Assembly: GCF_900636515.1 (NCBI RefSeq)
Contig: NZ_LR134287.1
Location: 1,364,001-1,428,000, forward strand
From: Neisseria animalis
Lineage (GTDB): Bacteria; Pseudomonadota; Gammaproteobacteria; Burkholderiales; Neisseriaceae
DNA length: 64,000 nt
Direction: 5' to 3'
Positions within the stretch are counted from its first letter, which is position 1. Each line of letters starts with the position of its first letter. This document shows positions 1 to 10,078 of this stretch, in pieces. Both the position numbers and the translations under genes were made by a program. The notes beneath the pieces were generated by a model. That model did not search any database. It was not told the origin of the DNA and was given only the letters and a program-made list of their open reading frames with translations.

Positions 1-48
1 TACTGGCAACACCTATCTTTAGCAATCAAATTCAGGCCGTCTGTAAAA

Positions 49-732
49 TCATCTGTTTTCCCTCTGTTCATAATAAGAAATGGTGGTTGTCCGGCACTGT
101 TTTTGCCAAATCCCGGCCGCTTCCCATATTGCCGCTCCTTTGACGCTTTTGGCTGCGCGCACCATAACCCCGGCCAGAAAGCCGGTGGGCATCGGCCGCA
201 TGGATTTCAACAAACCTACGGCATTAAGCGCATTCAGAATTTTGGCTGCCCACACTTCGCCCATACGGTCACTTCCCTGCCGCAGCAGCAAAGGCGGGCG
301 CAGAATCAGCAGATTTTCAAATGCCAATGCGCCAACTGCTTCTTCAAGCTGCCCTTTCATGCGGAAGTAAAAGGTTTTCGCCCCCGGCGATGCATAACCT
401 GCAGACACCAAAACCAATGTGTTCACGCCGTTGCTCTTGGCGGCTTGGGCAAAGGCCAGCTGCCCTTCATAATCTACCTGCCATTGCGCTTCTTTGCTGC
501 CGGCCGTTTTCAAGGTCGTACCCAAGCAGGAAAACAATACGTCGCCGTACACAAGGTGCGTATAGTTTTTTTCATCTTCAAAATCCACTATATTCACGCG
601 CAGCTTTTCATGGGTGATGCCCGCTTCACGGCGGACAAAAATATCCACCTGCGTCTAATCCGGATCCGCCAGCAAGCGTGCCAGCACATCGCGCCCCGTC
701 GCGCCGGTTGCTCCGATTAGAAGTGCCTTCAT
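49..732 (-). pseudogene. NAD(P)-binding oxidoreductase (TIP30-like atypical SDR), interrupted by an in-frame stop
   Basis: The natural start is the ATG at 730-732, opening a Rossmann fold with a G-A-T-G-A-T-G dinucleotide-binding loop at residues 7-13. Codon 26, at 655-657, is TAG. The same frame resumes at once and runs intact to the TGA at 49-51, giving about 227 codons in all. The downstream part keeps family-like segments such as the SCLGTT stretch and the LVSAGYA stretch. A start at the GTG at 648 would give 199 residues without the nucleotide-binding loop, so an active product from it is unlikely. The family contains predicted NAD(P)-dependent reductases of unknown substrate. It lies downstream of pnp beyond a strong terminator. 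Whether the stop is a real mutation or a sequencing error cannot be told here. Confidence 0.75.
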
Positions 733-760
733 TTTGATTCCTTTTCCGATTGTTCAAAAA

Positions 761-797
761 AAAGGCCGTCTGTAAAATATTTACAGACGGCCTTTTT
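761..797. terminator. Inverted DUS-pair terminator after pnp
   Basis: Arms at 761-776 and 780-795 are perfect complements separated by three bases. A run of A on the left and of T on the right would give a U-tract in either direction. It ends the minus-strand pnp transcript. Confidence 0.8.
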
Positions 798-818
798 GCT
801 TTATATGCCAATCAAACC

Positions 819-2924
819 TTATTCGGCAGCAGGTGCTTCCAGCAAGGCTTTGATAGACAGGCGTACGCGGCCGCGGTCGTCTACTTCCAAGGCTTTCACT
901 TTGACGGCTTGGCCGACTTGCAGGTAGTCGCTGACGTTTTTCACGCGCTCGTGGGCGATTTGGCTGATGTGTACCAAGCCGTCTTTGCCCGGCATTACGG
1001 ATACAATCGCGCCGACATTGTTGTCCAGCAATTTGATGACCGTGCCTTCATAGACTTTGCCCACTTCCACTTCGGCCGTAATCTGCTCGATACGGGCTTT
1101 GGCGGCATCACCTGCCTCTTGGGTTGTGGCGGCGATGGTGATGGTGCCGTCTTCGGCGATGTTGATTTCGGTACCGGTTTCGGCGGTAATGGCGCGGATG
1201 GTTTCGCCGCCTTTACCGATGACATCGCGGATTTTGTCTTGGTTGATTTTCATGGTAAACAGGCGCGGTGCGTGAGCAGACAGCTCTTGCGGGCCGGATA
1301 CCGCTTCCTGCATTTGTGCCAAGATGTGCAGACGGGCTTCTTTGGCTTGTGCCAAAGCGATTTGCATGATGTCTTTGGTGATGCCTTGGATTTTAATATC
1401 CATTTGCAGCGCGGTTACACCTTCGGTGGTACCCGCCACTTTGAAGTCCATATCGCCCAAATGGTCCTCGTCGCCCAAAATGTCGGTCAATACGGCGAAT
1501 TTGTTGTTGTCCAGAATCAAGCCCATGGCGATACCGGCAACGTGTGCTTTCAACGGCACACCGGCAGACAGGAGGCTCAAGCAGCCGCCGCACACTGAAG
1601 CCATTGAAGATGAGCCGTTGGACTCGGTGATTTCGGAAACCACACGCATGGTATAGCTGAAGTCTTCCGGAGACGGCAAAACGGCCAGCAATGCGCGTTT
1701 TGCCAAACGGCCGTGACCGATTTCGCGGCGTTTCGGCGCACCCATACGGCCGCACTCGCCGGTAGAATACGGAGGGAAATTGTAGTGCAGCATGAAGCGG
1801 TCGGTATATTCGCCGCTCAATGCGTCAATAATTTGCTCGTCGCGGGACGTGCCCAAAGTGGCTACGGCCAAGGCTTGGGTTTCGCCACGGGTAAACAGGG
1901 CGGAACCGTGGGTACGCGGCAATACGCCGGTTTGGATGTTCAGCGGGCGCACGGTGCGGGTGTCGCGGCCGTCGATACGCGGCTGGCCGTCCAAAATTTG
2001 GCTGCGGACGACATCGGCTTCCAGATGTTTGAAAATGCCTTTGATTTCGTTGGCCGCCAGCGTTTCGGTTTCCTCGGTAATCAAGGCTTCTTTTACAGCC
2101 GCCCAAGCCTCGTCCAGCTTGGCGGTACGCGCTTGTTTTTGGCGGATTTTGAACGCTTCGGCAATTTTCGCTCCGGCGATTTCGCGCACTTTGCCCACCA
2201 ATTCCTCATTGGTTTCCGGTGCTTTCCAATCCCATACTTCGGGATTCACTTCATCGGCAAATTCGTTGATGGCATTGATGGCGGCCTGCATTTTGTCATG
2301 ACCGTACACCACCGCGCCCAACATCACGTCTTCCGGCAGAATGTCGGCTTCGGACTCCACCATCAGCACGGCTTTGGCCGTACCGGCAACCACCAAATCC
2401 AAGCGGGATTCGGCCAATTGCGCCTTAGTCGGGTTCAAAACGTATTCGCCGTTTACATAACCCACGCGTGCGGCACCAATCGGGCCGGCAAACGGTACGC
2501 CGCTCAACACCAGCGCGGCAGACGCACCCAGCATGGCAGGAATATCAGAATCGATTTCGGGATCGACGGATACCACCATGGCGACGATTTGGATATCGTG
2601 GTAGAAACCTTCCGGAAACAGCGGACGGATCGGACGGTCGATCAGGCGGCTGGTCAGAATTTCTTTTTCGCTTTGCTTGCCTTCGCGTTTGAAGAAGCCG
2701 CCGGGAATCTTACCCGCAGCATAGGTACGCTCCAGATAGTCTACGGTCAGCGGGAAGAAATCCTGCCCTTCTTTGACTTCTTTATTGGCGGTAACGGCGA
2801 CCAGCACCACGGTATCGCCCATGGATACTTTCACTGCGGCAGCGGCCTGACGGGCGATTTCGCCGGTTTCCAAAGTAACGGTTTGGTTGCCGTATTGGAA
2901 GGTTTTGACGTGTTTGTCAAACAT
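819..2924 (-). CDS. pnp: Polynucleotide phosphorylase
   Basis: A 701-residue 3'-to-5' phosphorolytic exoribonuclease of RNA turnover and the degradosome, acting in the cytoplasm as a trimer. Two RNase PH-type domains flank a helical linker. The second carries the acidic active-site stretch [14 protein letters not shown] domain follows, with its G-K-G-G loop in [15 protein letters not shown] near residue 560, and a C-terminal S1 domain from about residue 620 ([11 protein letters not shown]). Length matches the family. The ATG at 2924 is preceded by an AAGGAA-type ribosome site. The gene stands alone between lepA upstream and the broken oxidoreductase downstream. The E. coli partner rpsO is not next to it here. 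Confidence 0.97.
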   Translation of the reverse strand: MFDKHVKTFQYGNQTVTLETGEIARQAAAAVKVSMGDTVVLVAVTANKEVKEGQDFFPLTVDYLERTYAAGKIPGGFFKREGKQSEKEILTSRLIDRPIRPLFPEGFYHDIQIVAMVVSVDPEIDSDIPAMLGASAALVLSGVPFAGPIGAARVGYVNGEYVLNPTKAQLAESRLDLVVAGTAKAVLMVESEADILPEDVMLGAVVYGHDKMQAAINAINEFADEVNPEVWDWKAPETNEELVGKVREIAGAKIAEAFKIRQKQARTAKLDEAWAAVKEALITEETETLAANEIKGIFKHLEADVVRSQILDGQPRIDGRDTRTVRPLNIQTGVLPRTHGSALFTRGETQALAVATLGTSRDEQIIDALSGEYTDRFMLHYNFPPYSTGECGRMGAPKRREIGHGRLAKRALLAVLPSPEDFSYTMRVVSEITESNGSSSMASVCGGCLSLLSAGVPLKAHVAGIAMGLILDNNKFAVLTDILGDEDHLGDMDFKVAGTTEGVTALQMDIKIQGITKDIMQIALAQAKEARLHILAQMQEAVSGPQELSAHAPRLFTMKINQDKIRDVIGKGGETIRAITAETGTEINIAEDGTITIAATTQEAGDAAKARIEQITAEVEVGKVYEGTVIKLLDNNVGAIVSVMPGKDGLVHISQIAHERVKNVSDYLQVGQAVKVKALEVDDRGRVRLSIKALLEAPAAE

Positions 2925-3113
2925 GAATATTCCTTTCGGTTTTGCCGCACCGCTAAAACGCTAATAATGCACACTTATCAATGGAATGTGCATGGTTAGG
3001 GTTTCAGGGTGTGCGGCAGGGTTAAAATTTGCAGACGGCCTAAAGCCACCTAACCGCTGATTATAACGGTAAACCGTATCTGAATCCATATGAAAATGAG
3101 CATTATCAACGAG

Positions 3114-3152
3114 AAAAGGCCGTCTGCAAAATATTTTGCAGACGGCCTTTTT
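3114..3152. terminator. Inverted DUS-pair terminator after lepA
   Basis: Perfect 18-base arms (3114-3131 and 3134-3151) built from AGGCCGTCTGCAAAA and its complement, with flanking A and T runs. It sits 10 bases beyond the lepA stop. Confidence 0.8.
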
Positions 3153-3161
3153 CGCAAGGAT

Positions 3162-4955
3162 TTACTTGTCCCCGACTTCCAAAATCGCCAAAAACGCGCT
3201 TTGCGGGATTTCCACATTGCCCACTTGTTTCATGCGTTTTTTACCGGCTTTTTGTTTTTCAAGAAGTTTTTTCTTACGCGTGATGTCGCCGCCGTAACAT
3301 TTCGCCAATACGTTTTTGCGCAGGGCTTTGACGTTTTCGCGGGCGATGATTTGTCCGCCGATGGCGGCCTGTACCGCAATGTCAAACATTTGGCGCGGAA
3401 TCAGTTCGCGCATTTTGGATGCCAGCTCGCGGCCGCGGTGTACCGAAGTTTGGCGGTGGACAATCAGGCTCAGCGCATCGACTTTTTCGCCGTTGACCAT
3501 GATGTCGAGTTTCACCAAATCAGACGGCTGGAATTCTTTAAACTCGTAGTCTAAAGAAGCATAGCCGCGCGAGGTGGACTTGAGTTTGTCGAAGAAATCC
3601 ATCACCACTTCGTTCATCGGCAAATCGTAGGTCAGCATCACTTGGCGGCCCATATACTGCATATTCACCTGCACGCCGCGTTTTTGGTTGCACAATGTCA
3701 TCACATTGCCCACATATTCCTGCGGCACCAGAATCGTAGCGGTGATAATCGGCTCGAGAATGGTTTCGATGCTGCCGATATCGGGCAGCTTCGACGGATT
3801 TTCCACTTCGATTTTTTCGCCTGATTTCAACACCACTTCATACACCACCGTCGGCGCGGTGGTAATCAGATCCATATCGAATTCGCGCTCGAGCCGCTCC
3901 TGAACAATCTCCAAATGCAGCAAGCCCAAGAAGCCGCAGCGGAAACCGAAGCCCAAGGCTTGCGATACTTCCGGCTCGAATTTCAAGGCCGCATCGTTGA
4001 GTTGCAGCTTTTCCAAGGCATCGCGCAGATTTTCGTAGTCGTGGCTTTCCACCGGATACAGTCCGGCGAATACTTGCGACTGCACTTCTTTAAAGCCTGC
4101 CAGCGGCGCATCGGCCGGGTTGGCGGCCAAAGTAACGGTATCGCCGACTTTGGCTTGTCCCAACTCTTTCACGCCGGTAATCAAAAAGCCTACTTCGCCT
4201 GCCGAAAGCTGCTGCTTCTGCACGGATTTCGGGGTAAAGATACCCAACTGCTCCACTTGCGTTTCGGCTTTGGTGGCCATAAAACGCACTTTGTCTTTCA
4301 GCTTGATGGTGCCGTTTTTCACGCGGATCAGCATCACCACGCCGACGTAATTGTCAAACCACGAATCAATAATCACCGCCTGCAACGGCGCGTTTTCATC
4401 ACCTTCCGGCGCAGGCACTTTGGCGACGATTTCTTCCAATACGTCTTCCACACCCATGCCCGACTTGGCGGAACACGTTACCGCGCCGACAGCATCAATG
4501 CCGATAATATCCTCAATTTCCTGCGACACACGGTCCGGGTCGGCAGCGGGCAGGTCGATTTTATTCAACACCGGCACCACCTCCACGCCCAAATCAATTG
4601 CAGTGTAGCAGTTTGCCACCGTCTGCGCTTCCACACCCTGCGAAGCATCGACCACCAGCAACGCGCCTTCGCAAGCGGAAAGCGAGCGGGATACTTCGTA
4701 AGAAAAGTCAACGTGTCCGGGCGTATCAATCAGGTTCAACTGATAAACCTCACCGTTGCGCGCTTTGTAGTTCAAAGCGGCGGTTTGCGCCTTAATGGTA
4801 ATGCCGCGCTCTTTTTCGATGTCCATCGAATCCAGCACCTGCGTACTCATCTCGCGCAAATCCAAGCCGCCGCAATATTGGATAAAGCGGTCGGCCAGCG
4901 TGGACTTTCCGTGGTCGATGTGGGCGATAATGGAGAAATTTCGGATATTTTTCAT
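3162..4955 (-). CDS. lepA: Elongation factor 4 (LepA GTPase)
   Basis: A 597-residue translational GTPase that binds ribosomes and back-translocates or remodels stalled elongation complexes. The G domain is complete: AHIDHGKS at 11-18, DTPGH at 77-81, NKID at 131-134 and a CSAKSG segment. EF-G-like domains II, III and V follow, then the LepA-specific C-terminal domain rich in lysine ([20 protein letters not shown]). Length is normal for the family. In many proteobacteria lepA is followed by the signal peptidase gene lepB, but here it is followed by a terminator and pnp. Confidence 0.97.
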   Translation of the reverse strand: MKNIRNFSIIAHIDHGKSTLADRFIQYCGGLDLREMSTQVLDSMDIEKERGITIKAQTAALNYKARNGEVYQLNLIDTPGHVDFSYEVSRSLSACEGALLVVDASQGVEAQTVANCYTAIDLGVEVVPVLNKIDLPAADPDRVSQEIEDIIGIDAVGAVTCSAKSGMGVEDVLEEIVAKVPAPEGDENAPLQAVIIDSWFDNYVGVVMLIRVKNGTIKLKDKVRFMATKAETQVEQLGIFTPKSVQKQQLSAGEVGFLITGVKELGQAKVGDTVTLAANPADAPLAGFKEVQSQVFAGLYPVESHDYENLRDALEKLQLNDAALKFEPEVSQALGFGFRCGFLGLLHLEIVQERLEREFDMDLITTAPTVVYEVVLKSGEKIEVENPSKLPDIGSIETILEPIITATILVPQEYVGNVMTLCNQKRGVQVNMQYMGRQVMLTYDLPMNEVVMDFFDKLKSTSRGYASLDYEFKEFQPSDLVKLDIMVNGEKVDALSLIVHRQTSVHRGRELASKMRELIPRQMFDIAVQAAIGGQIIARENVKALRKNVLAKCYGGDITRKKKLLEKQKAGKKRMKQVGNVEIPQSAFLAILEVGDK

Positions 4956-4986
4956 GTATTGGCAACAAGTATAAAAAATAATCGTG

Positions 4987-5045
4987 AAATGCCGTCTGTA
5001 AAATCGATGCCTGACGATGCGGAATCATTTTGCAGACGGCATTTA
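4987..5045. terminator. Inverted DUS pair after mtnN
   Basis: AAATGCCGTCTGTAAAAT and its near complement ATTTTGCAGACGGCATTT flank a loop of about 20 bases. It lies between the mtnN stop and lepA and probably ends mtnN transcription. The loop is long, so efficiency is uncertain. Confidence 0.55.
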
Positions 5046-5126
5046 GCATAAAACAGTTAACCTGTCATTCTAGCTGAAAAACCATATTTTGCATATTATT
5101 GTTTGTCGGGGGCAGCCGTGCCGCCA

Positions 5127-5828
5127 CTATACCGCTGCGACAATATCCATAACCATGCGTGCAGAAGCGGTTGCTGCCGTCTGCAAAAAAGTCTCGAAAC
5201 TGATGTCCGCTTTTTCGTCCGCCGAGTCGGATACCGCACGAATCACCACAAACGGTACATTTAGTTGGTAACAGGTTTGGGCGATTGCCGCCGCTTCCAT
5301 TTCCACCGCCTGCACTCCTTCGAAACGGCTGCGGATTGCCGCAACCTTATCGCTGCTGCTGACAAACTGATCACCGCTGACAATCAGGCCGTCTGCAACT
5401 GCCGCGCCTTCAAAGGCTTTGGCCGCCGATTTTGCTGCGGCCACCAGTTTTTCATTGCTCTCAAACACAGCCGGAAGTTGCGGTACCTGTCCCCAAACAT
5501 AGCCGAACGCCGTCACATCGACATCATGATGTGCCACTGCCGTACCGACCACCACATCGCCGACCTTCAAACCTTTTGCCAAGCCGCCCGCGCTGCCCGT
5601 ATTGATGACCGCATCCGGCGAAAACTCCCTGATTACCCAAGCCGTCGCCACCGCCGCATTGACCTTGCCGATACCGCTGAGCGCCAGCACCACGCGCTTG
5701 CCGGACAGCTTGCCTTCATACGCTGCAAACTTCCCAAACGATAACGGGCAAACATCTTCCATGGCCGCTTTCAACAATTCGATTTCCTGCTCCATCGCGC
5801 CGATAACGGCGATTGTCTGCACAGTCAT
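5127..5828 (-). CDS. mtnN: 5'-methylthioadenosine/S-adenosylhomocysteine nucleosidase
   Basis: A 233-residue cytoplasmic hydrolase that splits adenine from methylthioadenosine, S-adenosylhomocysteine and 5'-deoxyadenosine. It feeds methionine salvage and supplies S-ribosylhomocysteine. The N-terminus has the family signature IGAMEQEIE. Substrate-binding SGIGKVNAA, NTGSAGG and VEMEAAAIA follow, and the catalytic aspartate lies in RAVSDSAD near residue 205. Length is standard. 5'-deoxyadenosine is an inhibitory by-product of radical SAM enzymes such as LipA, encoded elsewhere in this window. It is a single-gene unit between DUS hairpins. Confidence 0.96.
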   Translation of the reverse strand: MTVQTIAVIGAMEQEIELLKAAMEDVCPLSFGKFAAYEGKLSGKRVVLALSGIGKVNAAVATAWVIREFSPDAVINTGSAGGLAKGLKVGDVVVGTAVAHHDVDVTAFGYVWGQVPQLPAVFESNEKLVAAAKSAAKAFEGAAVADGLIVSGDQFVSSSDKVAAIRSRFEGVQAVEMEAAAIAQTCYQLNVPFVVIRAVSDSADEKADISFETFLQTAATASARMVMDIVAAV

Positions 5829-5881
5829 TCCCTATCCTTTCCGTGTTTGAATATTTCAATAGCCGCCATTATATCCGCAAA

Positions 5882-5940
5882 AGCCGTCTGTAAAACACGT
5901 CCCGCCGAGAGGTTTTAGCTGCCGCATTTTGCAGACGGCA
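5882..5940. repeat. Inverted DUS pair in the mtnN/hscA divergent gap
   Basis: Two DUS copies face each other about 40 bases apart between the divergent genes, where a terminator is not expected. The AT-rich stretch from about 6000 to 6040 before hscA holds TAAAAT-like and TATAAA-like -10 candidates. Confidence 0.5.
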
Positions 5941-6051
5941 TGATTTTGCCCGTCGGACTGCGTATTTCCGACCAAACGGCTCAACTATCCACGCAAATTC
6001 TGCTAAAATAATGCGCTGCAATATAAAATACAGATTCAAAGGGCACACATC

Positions 6052-7914
6052 ATGGCACTTCTGCAAATTTCCGAACCCGGCATGTCTGCCGCCCCCCACC
6101 AACACCGCCTTGCCGTCGGTATCGATTTGGGTACGACCAACAGCCTTGTAGCCACCGTGAAAAGCGGCAGCGCGGTTTGCTTGCCCGATGAAAAAGGCCG
6201 CAAGACCCTGCCTTCTGTCGTACGCTACGGCAGCGGCGGCGAAATCGAAGTGGGTGCGGACGCTCTGAAAGCGCAGAAAATCGATCCCCAAAACACCGTC
6301 AGCTCCGCCAAACGCCTCATTGGCCGGACTTTGGCGGATTTGCAGCAAGCAAGCCATTATCTGCCTTACCGTTTCGGCGAAAACGAGCGTGTCATCGAGC
6401 TGCATACCCGCCAAGGGGCGAAAACGCCGATTGAAGTGTCTGCCGAAATTCTGAAAACCTTGAAAAACCGTGCGGAAGCCAGTTTGGGCGGAGCGTTGGT
6501 CGGTGCGGTCATTACCGTTCCCGCCTATTTCGACGATGCACAACGCCAAGCCACCAAAGATGCGGCGCGTCTGGCAGGATTGAACGTATTGCGCCTTTTG
6601 AACGAACCGACTGCCGCCGCGATTGCCTACGGATTGGACAATGCCTCCGAAGGTACGTTTGTCGTATATGATTTGGGCGGCGGTACGTTTGACGTATCGG
6701 TATTGCAGCTCACCAAAGGCTTGTTTGAAGTTAAGGCAACCGGCGGCAACAGCGCACTGGGAGGAGACGACTTCGACCACCGTCTGTTCTGCCATTTGCT
6801 CGAACAAAACAAACTGTCGCAACTGAACGAACAAGACAGCCAACTGTTGCTTGCTTTGACCCGCTCCGCCAAAGAAGCACTCACCACCGAAACCAGCACC
6901 GCCGTCCGCGCAACACTTTCAGACGGCAAAATCGTGGATACCGTGATTACTCGGCAGGAATTTCACAATCTGACCCAGCATTTGGTATTAAAAACCATCG
7001 AACCGGTCAAGCAGGCATTGAAAGATGCCGGCATCAGCAAAGCCGATGTCAACGGCGTGATTATGGTCGGCGGCTCAACCCGTATGCTGCACGTTCAGCA
7101 AACCGTCGGTACATTCTTCGGTCAAACACCGCTGAACAACCTCAATCCCGACGAAGTGGTCGCGCTCGGCGCAGCCATGCAGGCCGATGTCCTTGCCGGC
7201 AATAAAGCAGACGGCGAATGGCTGCTGCTCGACGTTACCCCGCTTTCACTCGGTTTGGAAACTTACGGCGGCTTGGCGGAAAAAGTCATTCCGCGCAATT
7301 CCACGCTGCCGACCTCCCGCGCACAGGAATTTACCACCTTTAAGGACGGTCAAACTGCCATGACCATTCATGTGGTTCAAGGCGAACGCGAACTGGTGTC
7401 CGACTGTCGCAGCCTTGCCAAATTCACCTTGCGCGGCATTCCGCCGATGGCAGCCGGCGCGGCGCGTATCCGGGTAACCTTCCAAGTCGATGCAGACGGC
7501 CTGCTGTCTGTATCCGCACAAGAGCAAAGCACCGGCGTTCAAGCCCAAATCGAGGTCAAACCTTCCTACGGCCTTGATGACGACACCATCACCCAAATGC
7601 TGAAAGACGGCATGAGCAATGCGGCGGAAGACATGGCCGCCCGCGCCCGTGCCGAGGCCGCAGTAGAAGCGGAAAGCCTGCTTGGTGCGATTGAAGCCGC
7701 GCTGGCATTGGACAGCGATTTACTGTCGGCAGACGAACTTTCCGCTATCCAAGCCGATACTGCCGCCTTACAAAGCCGTCTGCAAAACGGCAATGCCGAA
7801 GAAATCCGCGCCGCAGTATCCGCACTCGGTCGCAGTACGGACAACTTCGCCGCCAAGCGCATGAACCGCAATATCAAACGTGCGCTGGCCGGTCAAAGCG
7901 TAGACAACATCTGA
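6052..7914 (+). CDS. hscA: Fe-S assembly Hsp70 chaperone HscA
   Basis: A 620-residue specialised Hsp70 that, with HscB, drives transfer of clusters from the IscU scaffold to target proteins. The ATPase domain has the phosphate loops GIDLGTTNS (from residue 23) and [14 protein letters not shown], and the adenosine-site [11 protein letters not shown]. The substrate-binding domain starts near residue 390 ([14 protein letters not shown]), and a helical lid follows. Length matches HscA rather than the longer DnaK. It is followed by fdx 101 bases on and iscX further on, an isc-type order. iscR, iscS, iscU, iscA and hscB are not in the window, so the cluster is split here. Confidence 0.95.
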   Translation: MALLQISEPGMSAAPHQHRLAVGIDLGTTNSLVATVKSGSAVCLPDEKGRKTLPSVVRYGSGGEIEVGADALKAQKIDPQNTVSSAKRLIGRTLADLQQASHYLPYRFGENERVIELHTRQGAKTPIEVSAEILKTLKNRAEASLGGALVGAVITVPAYFDDAQRQATKDAARLAGLNVLRLLNEPTAAAIAYGLDNASEGTFVVYDLGGGTFDVSVLQLTKGLFEVKATGGNSALGGDDFDHRLFCHLLEQNKLSQLNEQDSQLLLALTRSAKEALTTETSTAVRATLSDGKIVDTVITRQEFHNLTQHLVLKTIEPVKQALKDAGISKADVNGVIMVGGSTRMLHVQQTVGTFFGQTPLNNLNPDEVVALGAAMQADVLAGNKADGEWLLLDVTPLSLGLETYGGLAEKVIPRNSTLPTSRAQEFTTFKDGQTAMTIHVVQGERELVSDCRSLAKFTLRGIPPMAAGAARIRVTFQVDADGLLSVSAQEQSTGVQAQIEVKPSYGLDDDTITQMLKDGMSNAAEDMAARARAEAAVEAESLLGAIEAALALDSDLLSADELSAIQADTAALQSRLQNGNAEEIRAAVSALGRSTDNFAAKRMNRNIKRALAGQSVDNI

Positions 7915-7931
7915 CAAACTGTTTGACATCA

Positions 7932-7971
7932 TTTACAGACGGCTTCGCTTCATGATATGCCGTCTGCAAAA
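7932..7971. repeat. Inverted DUS pair between hscA and fdx
   Basis: TTACAGACGGC and GCCGTCTGCAA are inverted about 14 bases apart just after the hscA stop. There is no strong U-tract, so it may reduce rather than stop readthrough into fdx. Confidence 0.5.
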
Positions 7972-8015
7972 CCGCCATTTGTTTTATAACCATATACATA
8001 TAAAAGAGAACACAC

Positions 8016-8354
8016 ATGCCGAAAATTACCGTATTACCCCACGAAACCCTTTGCCCCGAAGGTTTGGTTATCAACGATGCCCCGCAAGGCGAAACCGTTT
8101 TAGACGTATTGCTCGACCACGACATCGATATCGACCACGCCTGTGAAAAATCCTGCGCCTGCACCACTTGCCATGTGATTATCCGCCAAGGCTTCGACAG
8201 CATGGTAGAGCCGACCGAATTGGAAGAAGACCTGCTCGACCAAGCATGGGGTTTGGAAGCAGATTCCCGCTTAAGCTGCCAAGCCGTCGTGGCCGGTGAA
8301 GATTTAATTGTGGAAATCCCCAAATACACCATCAACCACGCGCGTGAGCATTAA
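8016..8354 (+). CDS. fdx: ISC-type [2Fe-2S] ferredoxin
   Basis: A 112-residue adrenodoxin-type ferredoxin that supplies electrons to the ISC machinery. The cluster ligands are visible as C-x5-C-x2-C in ACEKSCACTTCH, with the fourth cysteine in SRLSCQAVV. The protein is strongly acidic (LEEDLLDQ, DVLLDHDIDIDH). Length and C-terminal PKYTINHA match the Isc ferredoxin family. The ATG at 8016 follows an AAAGAGAA ribosome site. Its place behind hscA supports the Fe-S assignment. Confidence 0.95.
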   Translation: MPKITVLPHETLCPEGLVINDAPQGETVLDVLLDHDIDIDHACEKSCACTTCHVIIRQGFDSMVEPTELEEDLLDQAWGLEADSRLSCQAVVAGEDLIVEIPKYTINHAREH

Positions 8355-8879
8355 TCTTTAAAATCGCTGCTTGATTTCAGCAGAACGCGTTTGAGAAGCG
8401 GCGGCTTGCGTGCCGACCTGCCCTGCATAAGGGGCATAGTCGGCCATACTGCCGCTCATTCTCCGTATTGCAGAAAGCGGTATGGCTTGATTTTGCCGTT
8501 TTAGCGATGGTCTGCTTCCTTTGTGTACAACTGCAGCTCGGATTGCATCATGCTGTTAGCATGTCAGAACAAGCAGTTGCGGTTATCGGTATCGACAACT
8601 GAAAAATGAGCGGCTTTAGCCGTCTGCAAATTCAGTCGCCGCCGCATCATTTTGCAGCACCGCCGCCCTGCTCTTACACCATATAGAGTATAGACAAACA
8701 GTAGCCATACAGAGCTAAATCCGTTACGGTGTCAAATCACCGCAAGCACAATCTGTGATACCGAAACCTGACAACTTAACCATCATACTTTGCCCCGTAC
8801 CCTCAGACCCTTATTGGGCAACAATCCCCATCGTCAACTGTTTGCATTATTCTATCCACCACCCGACAAAGGAAATATC
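8355..8879. other. 525-base gap between fdx and iscX with no clear gene
   Basis: In many genomes iscX directly follows fdx, but here more than 500 bases intervene. I find no convincing reading frame. A single DUS lies near 8618-8630. A 13-codon frame starting at the ATG near 8560 (MSEQAVAVIGID, then N and stop) faintly recalls the start of IS110-type transposases, but nothing follows it. The gap may be a decayed insertion. Confidence 0.35.
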
Positions 8880-9077
8880 ATGAAATGGACAGATACCCAA
8901 CGCATTGCCGAAGAGCTGTTTGATTTGCACGGCGACAGCATCGACCCCAAAACCGTCCGCTTTACCCAACTGCGCGATTTGATTCTGGCCCTGCCGGATT
9001 TCGACGACGATCCCGCACGCTGCGGCGAGCGCATTCTGGAAGCGGTGCAGCAGGCATGGATTGAAGAAGCCGAATAA
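8880..9077 (+). CDS. iscX: Fe-S cluster assembly regulator IscX
   Basis: A 65-residue acidic protein beginning MKWTDTQRIAEEL and containing the family stretch PKTVRFTQLRDLILALPDF. IscX binds IscS and iron and modulates cluster assembly. The start at 8880 is chosen over an upstream in-frame ATG at 8790 because homologues begin MKWTD and an AAAGGAAA ribosome site precedes it. It is co-oriented with hscA and fdx but separated from fdx by a long gap, so it may have its own promoter. Confidence 0.93.
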   Translation: MKWTDTQRIAEELFDLHGDSIDPKTVRFTQLRDLILALPDFDDDPARCGERILEAVQQAWIEEAE

Positions 9078-9171
9078 ACGCTTACCATCTATCCGGTTCA
9101 CCTCCGCAAGCCCTTGATACTCTGTCTTATCCTGCGGCTTTTATATCCGACACTGACTGTATCCATCAAGG

Positions 9172-9233
9172 CCGTCTGCAAATGCTCAAACAGCAAATCT
9201 GCTATTTCTGCAAAGCATTTTCAGACGGCATAT
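9172..9233. terminator. DUS-based inverted repeat after iscX
   Basis: GGCCGTCTGCAAATGC and GCATTTTCAGACGGC pair around a loop of about 30 bases, followed by ATATTTTTAT. It probably ends the iscX transcript. One arm carries the CAAA ending and the other the AAAA ending. Confidence 0.55.
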
Positions 9234-9282
9234 TTTTATCGTACAATGTCCGTTCTACATACATCAAAATAAAGGAGAAATC

Positions 9283-9738
9283 ATGAACCCGCGTAACCAA
9301 CCTTCCCACAGCGTGCCTGAAGGCGAATTGTTGCTGCGTACCGTCGCCCGCTCCCGTGATACCAATGTCAACAACGATATTTTCGGCGGCTGGATTATGT
9401 CTCAAATGGATTTGGGCGGAGGCATTCTGGCGGCAGAAATCGCACAAGGCAGGATTGTTACCGTTGCCGTGGAGGAAATGAGCTTTATCCGTCCTGTACA
9501 AGTCAGCCATATCGTCAGCGTGTACGGGCGTTTTGTTAAAGTCGGCAATACTTCGCTGCAACTGAAAGTCGAAGTTTGGGTCAAGCCGTTTATTCCCAAT
9601 CAAGAAGAAGACGGCCGTCTGGAACTGGTTACCGAAGCGGTATTTACCTATGTTGCCATCGATGACAACGGCCGCCCCCGCCCGATTCCGAAAACCAACA
9701 ATCCTAAATTGGAAGAAGTATTAAAAGCCGTCTGCTAA
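9283..9738 (+). CDS. yciA: Acyl-CoA thioesterase, YciA-type hotdog fold
   Basis: A 151-residue hotdog-fold thioesterase predicted to hydrolyse acyl-CoA in the cytoplasm. The family signature NNDIFGGWIMSQMDLGGG at about residues 29-46 contains the catalytic aspartate of the YciA/BACH group. The segment VEEMSFIRPVQV follows. Length matches YciA. The ATG follows an AAAGGAGAA ribosome site. It appears to be monocistronic, with DUS hairpins before it and a separate terminator about 150 bases downstream. Confidence 0.92.
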   Translation: MNPRNQPSHSVPEGELLLRTVARSRDTNVNNDIFGGWIMSQMDLGGGILAAEIAQGRIVTVAVEEMSFIRPVQVSHIVSVYGRFVKVGNTSLQLKVEVWVKPFIPNQEEDGRLELVTEAVFTYVAIDDNGRPRPIPKTNNPKLEEVLKAVC

Positions 9739-9886
9739 ACAAACGGCAAGCAGTTGCCGTATGGCTTCTGCTTGCCGGTCTGTATAGCCGTTTCATTCAG
9801 ATTGAAACAAAACAGCAAGCCGAAGACAATACAGATTGCACGGCAAGATGCATAACGCTGAATCAAACCAAATTGGTACAAGTATA

Positions 9887-9918
9887 AAAAAACCGTCTGT
9901 TCTCTTAGACGGTTTTTT
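9887..9918. terminator. Stem-loop terminator upstream of a Correia element
   Basis: Arms AAAAAACCGTCT (9887-9898) and AGACGGTTTTTT (9907-9918) enclose an 8-base loop. It is a strong intrinsic terminator in either direction, although it lies about 150 bases after yciA. The last T run forms the edge of the adjoining miniature element. Confidence 0.7.
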
Positions 9919-10024
9919 ATAGTCGAATAAAATAAGAATGAGACAAGGCAGCGAAGCCGCAGACAGTACACATAGTACGGCAAGGAAAAGCAACGCTGTA
10001 TCATTCTTATTTTAAATGACTATA
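9918..10024. mobile_element. Correia-type miniature element, copy 1
   Basis: A 107-base element with TATAGTCG/TGACTATA termini and the neisserial Correia core CGAAGCCGCAGACAGTACA. The ends are inverted repeats (GAATAAAATAAGAATGA against TCATTCTTATTTTAAAT). It lies between yciA and ftsH. This class of non-autonomous element is known to supply promoters and RNase III sites. Confidence 0.9.
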
Positions 10025-10036
10025 TGTTCTACCGAT

Positions 10037-10066
10037 AAAAAACAGCAGCCATCGGGCTGCTGTTTT
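10037..10066. terminator. ftsH terminator
   Basis: AAAACAGCAGCC (10039-10050) pairs with GGCTGCTGTTTT (10055-10066) around ATCG. Read on the minus strand it is followed by a T-rich stretch, 13 bases beyond the ftsH stop. Confidence 0.8.
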
Positions 10067-10078
10067 ATTTGCCGAAAC

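Noticed and set aside
200..210. CRISPR-like direct repeats from the recurring GCCGTCTG sequences
   Set aside because: Spacing is irregular, orientation is mixed, and the copies match neisserial DNA uptake sequences.
1713..2999. Long open frame opposite pnp (428 codons)
   Set aside because: It is the antisense shadow of pnp, rich in Phe/Gly/His, with no family resemblance. The same applies to the long frames opposite lepA, mpl, argH, purM, nrdB and lon.
6085..6105. C6 tract near the start of hscA as a phase-variation site
   Set aside because: Six C is short, hscA is a housekeeping gene, and the tract lies in a Pro-Pro-coding stretch that is simply GC-rich.
8560..8600. Possible IS110-type transposase start (MSEQAVAVIGID)
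   Set aside because: Only 13 codons before a stop, no continuing homology in any frame and no second end. It could be chance.
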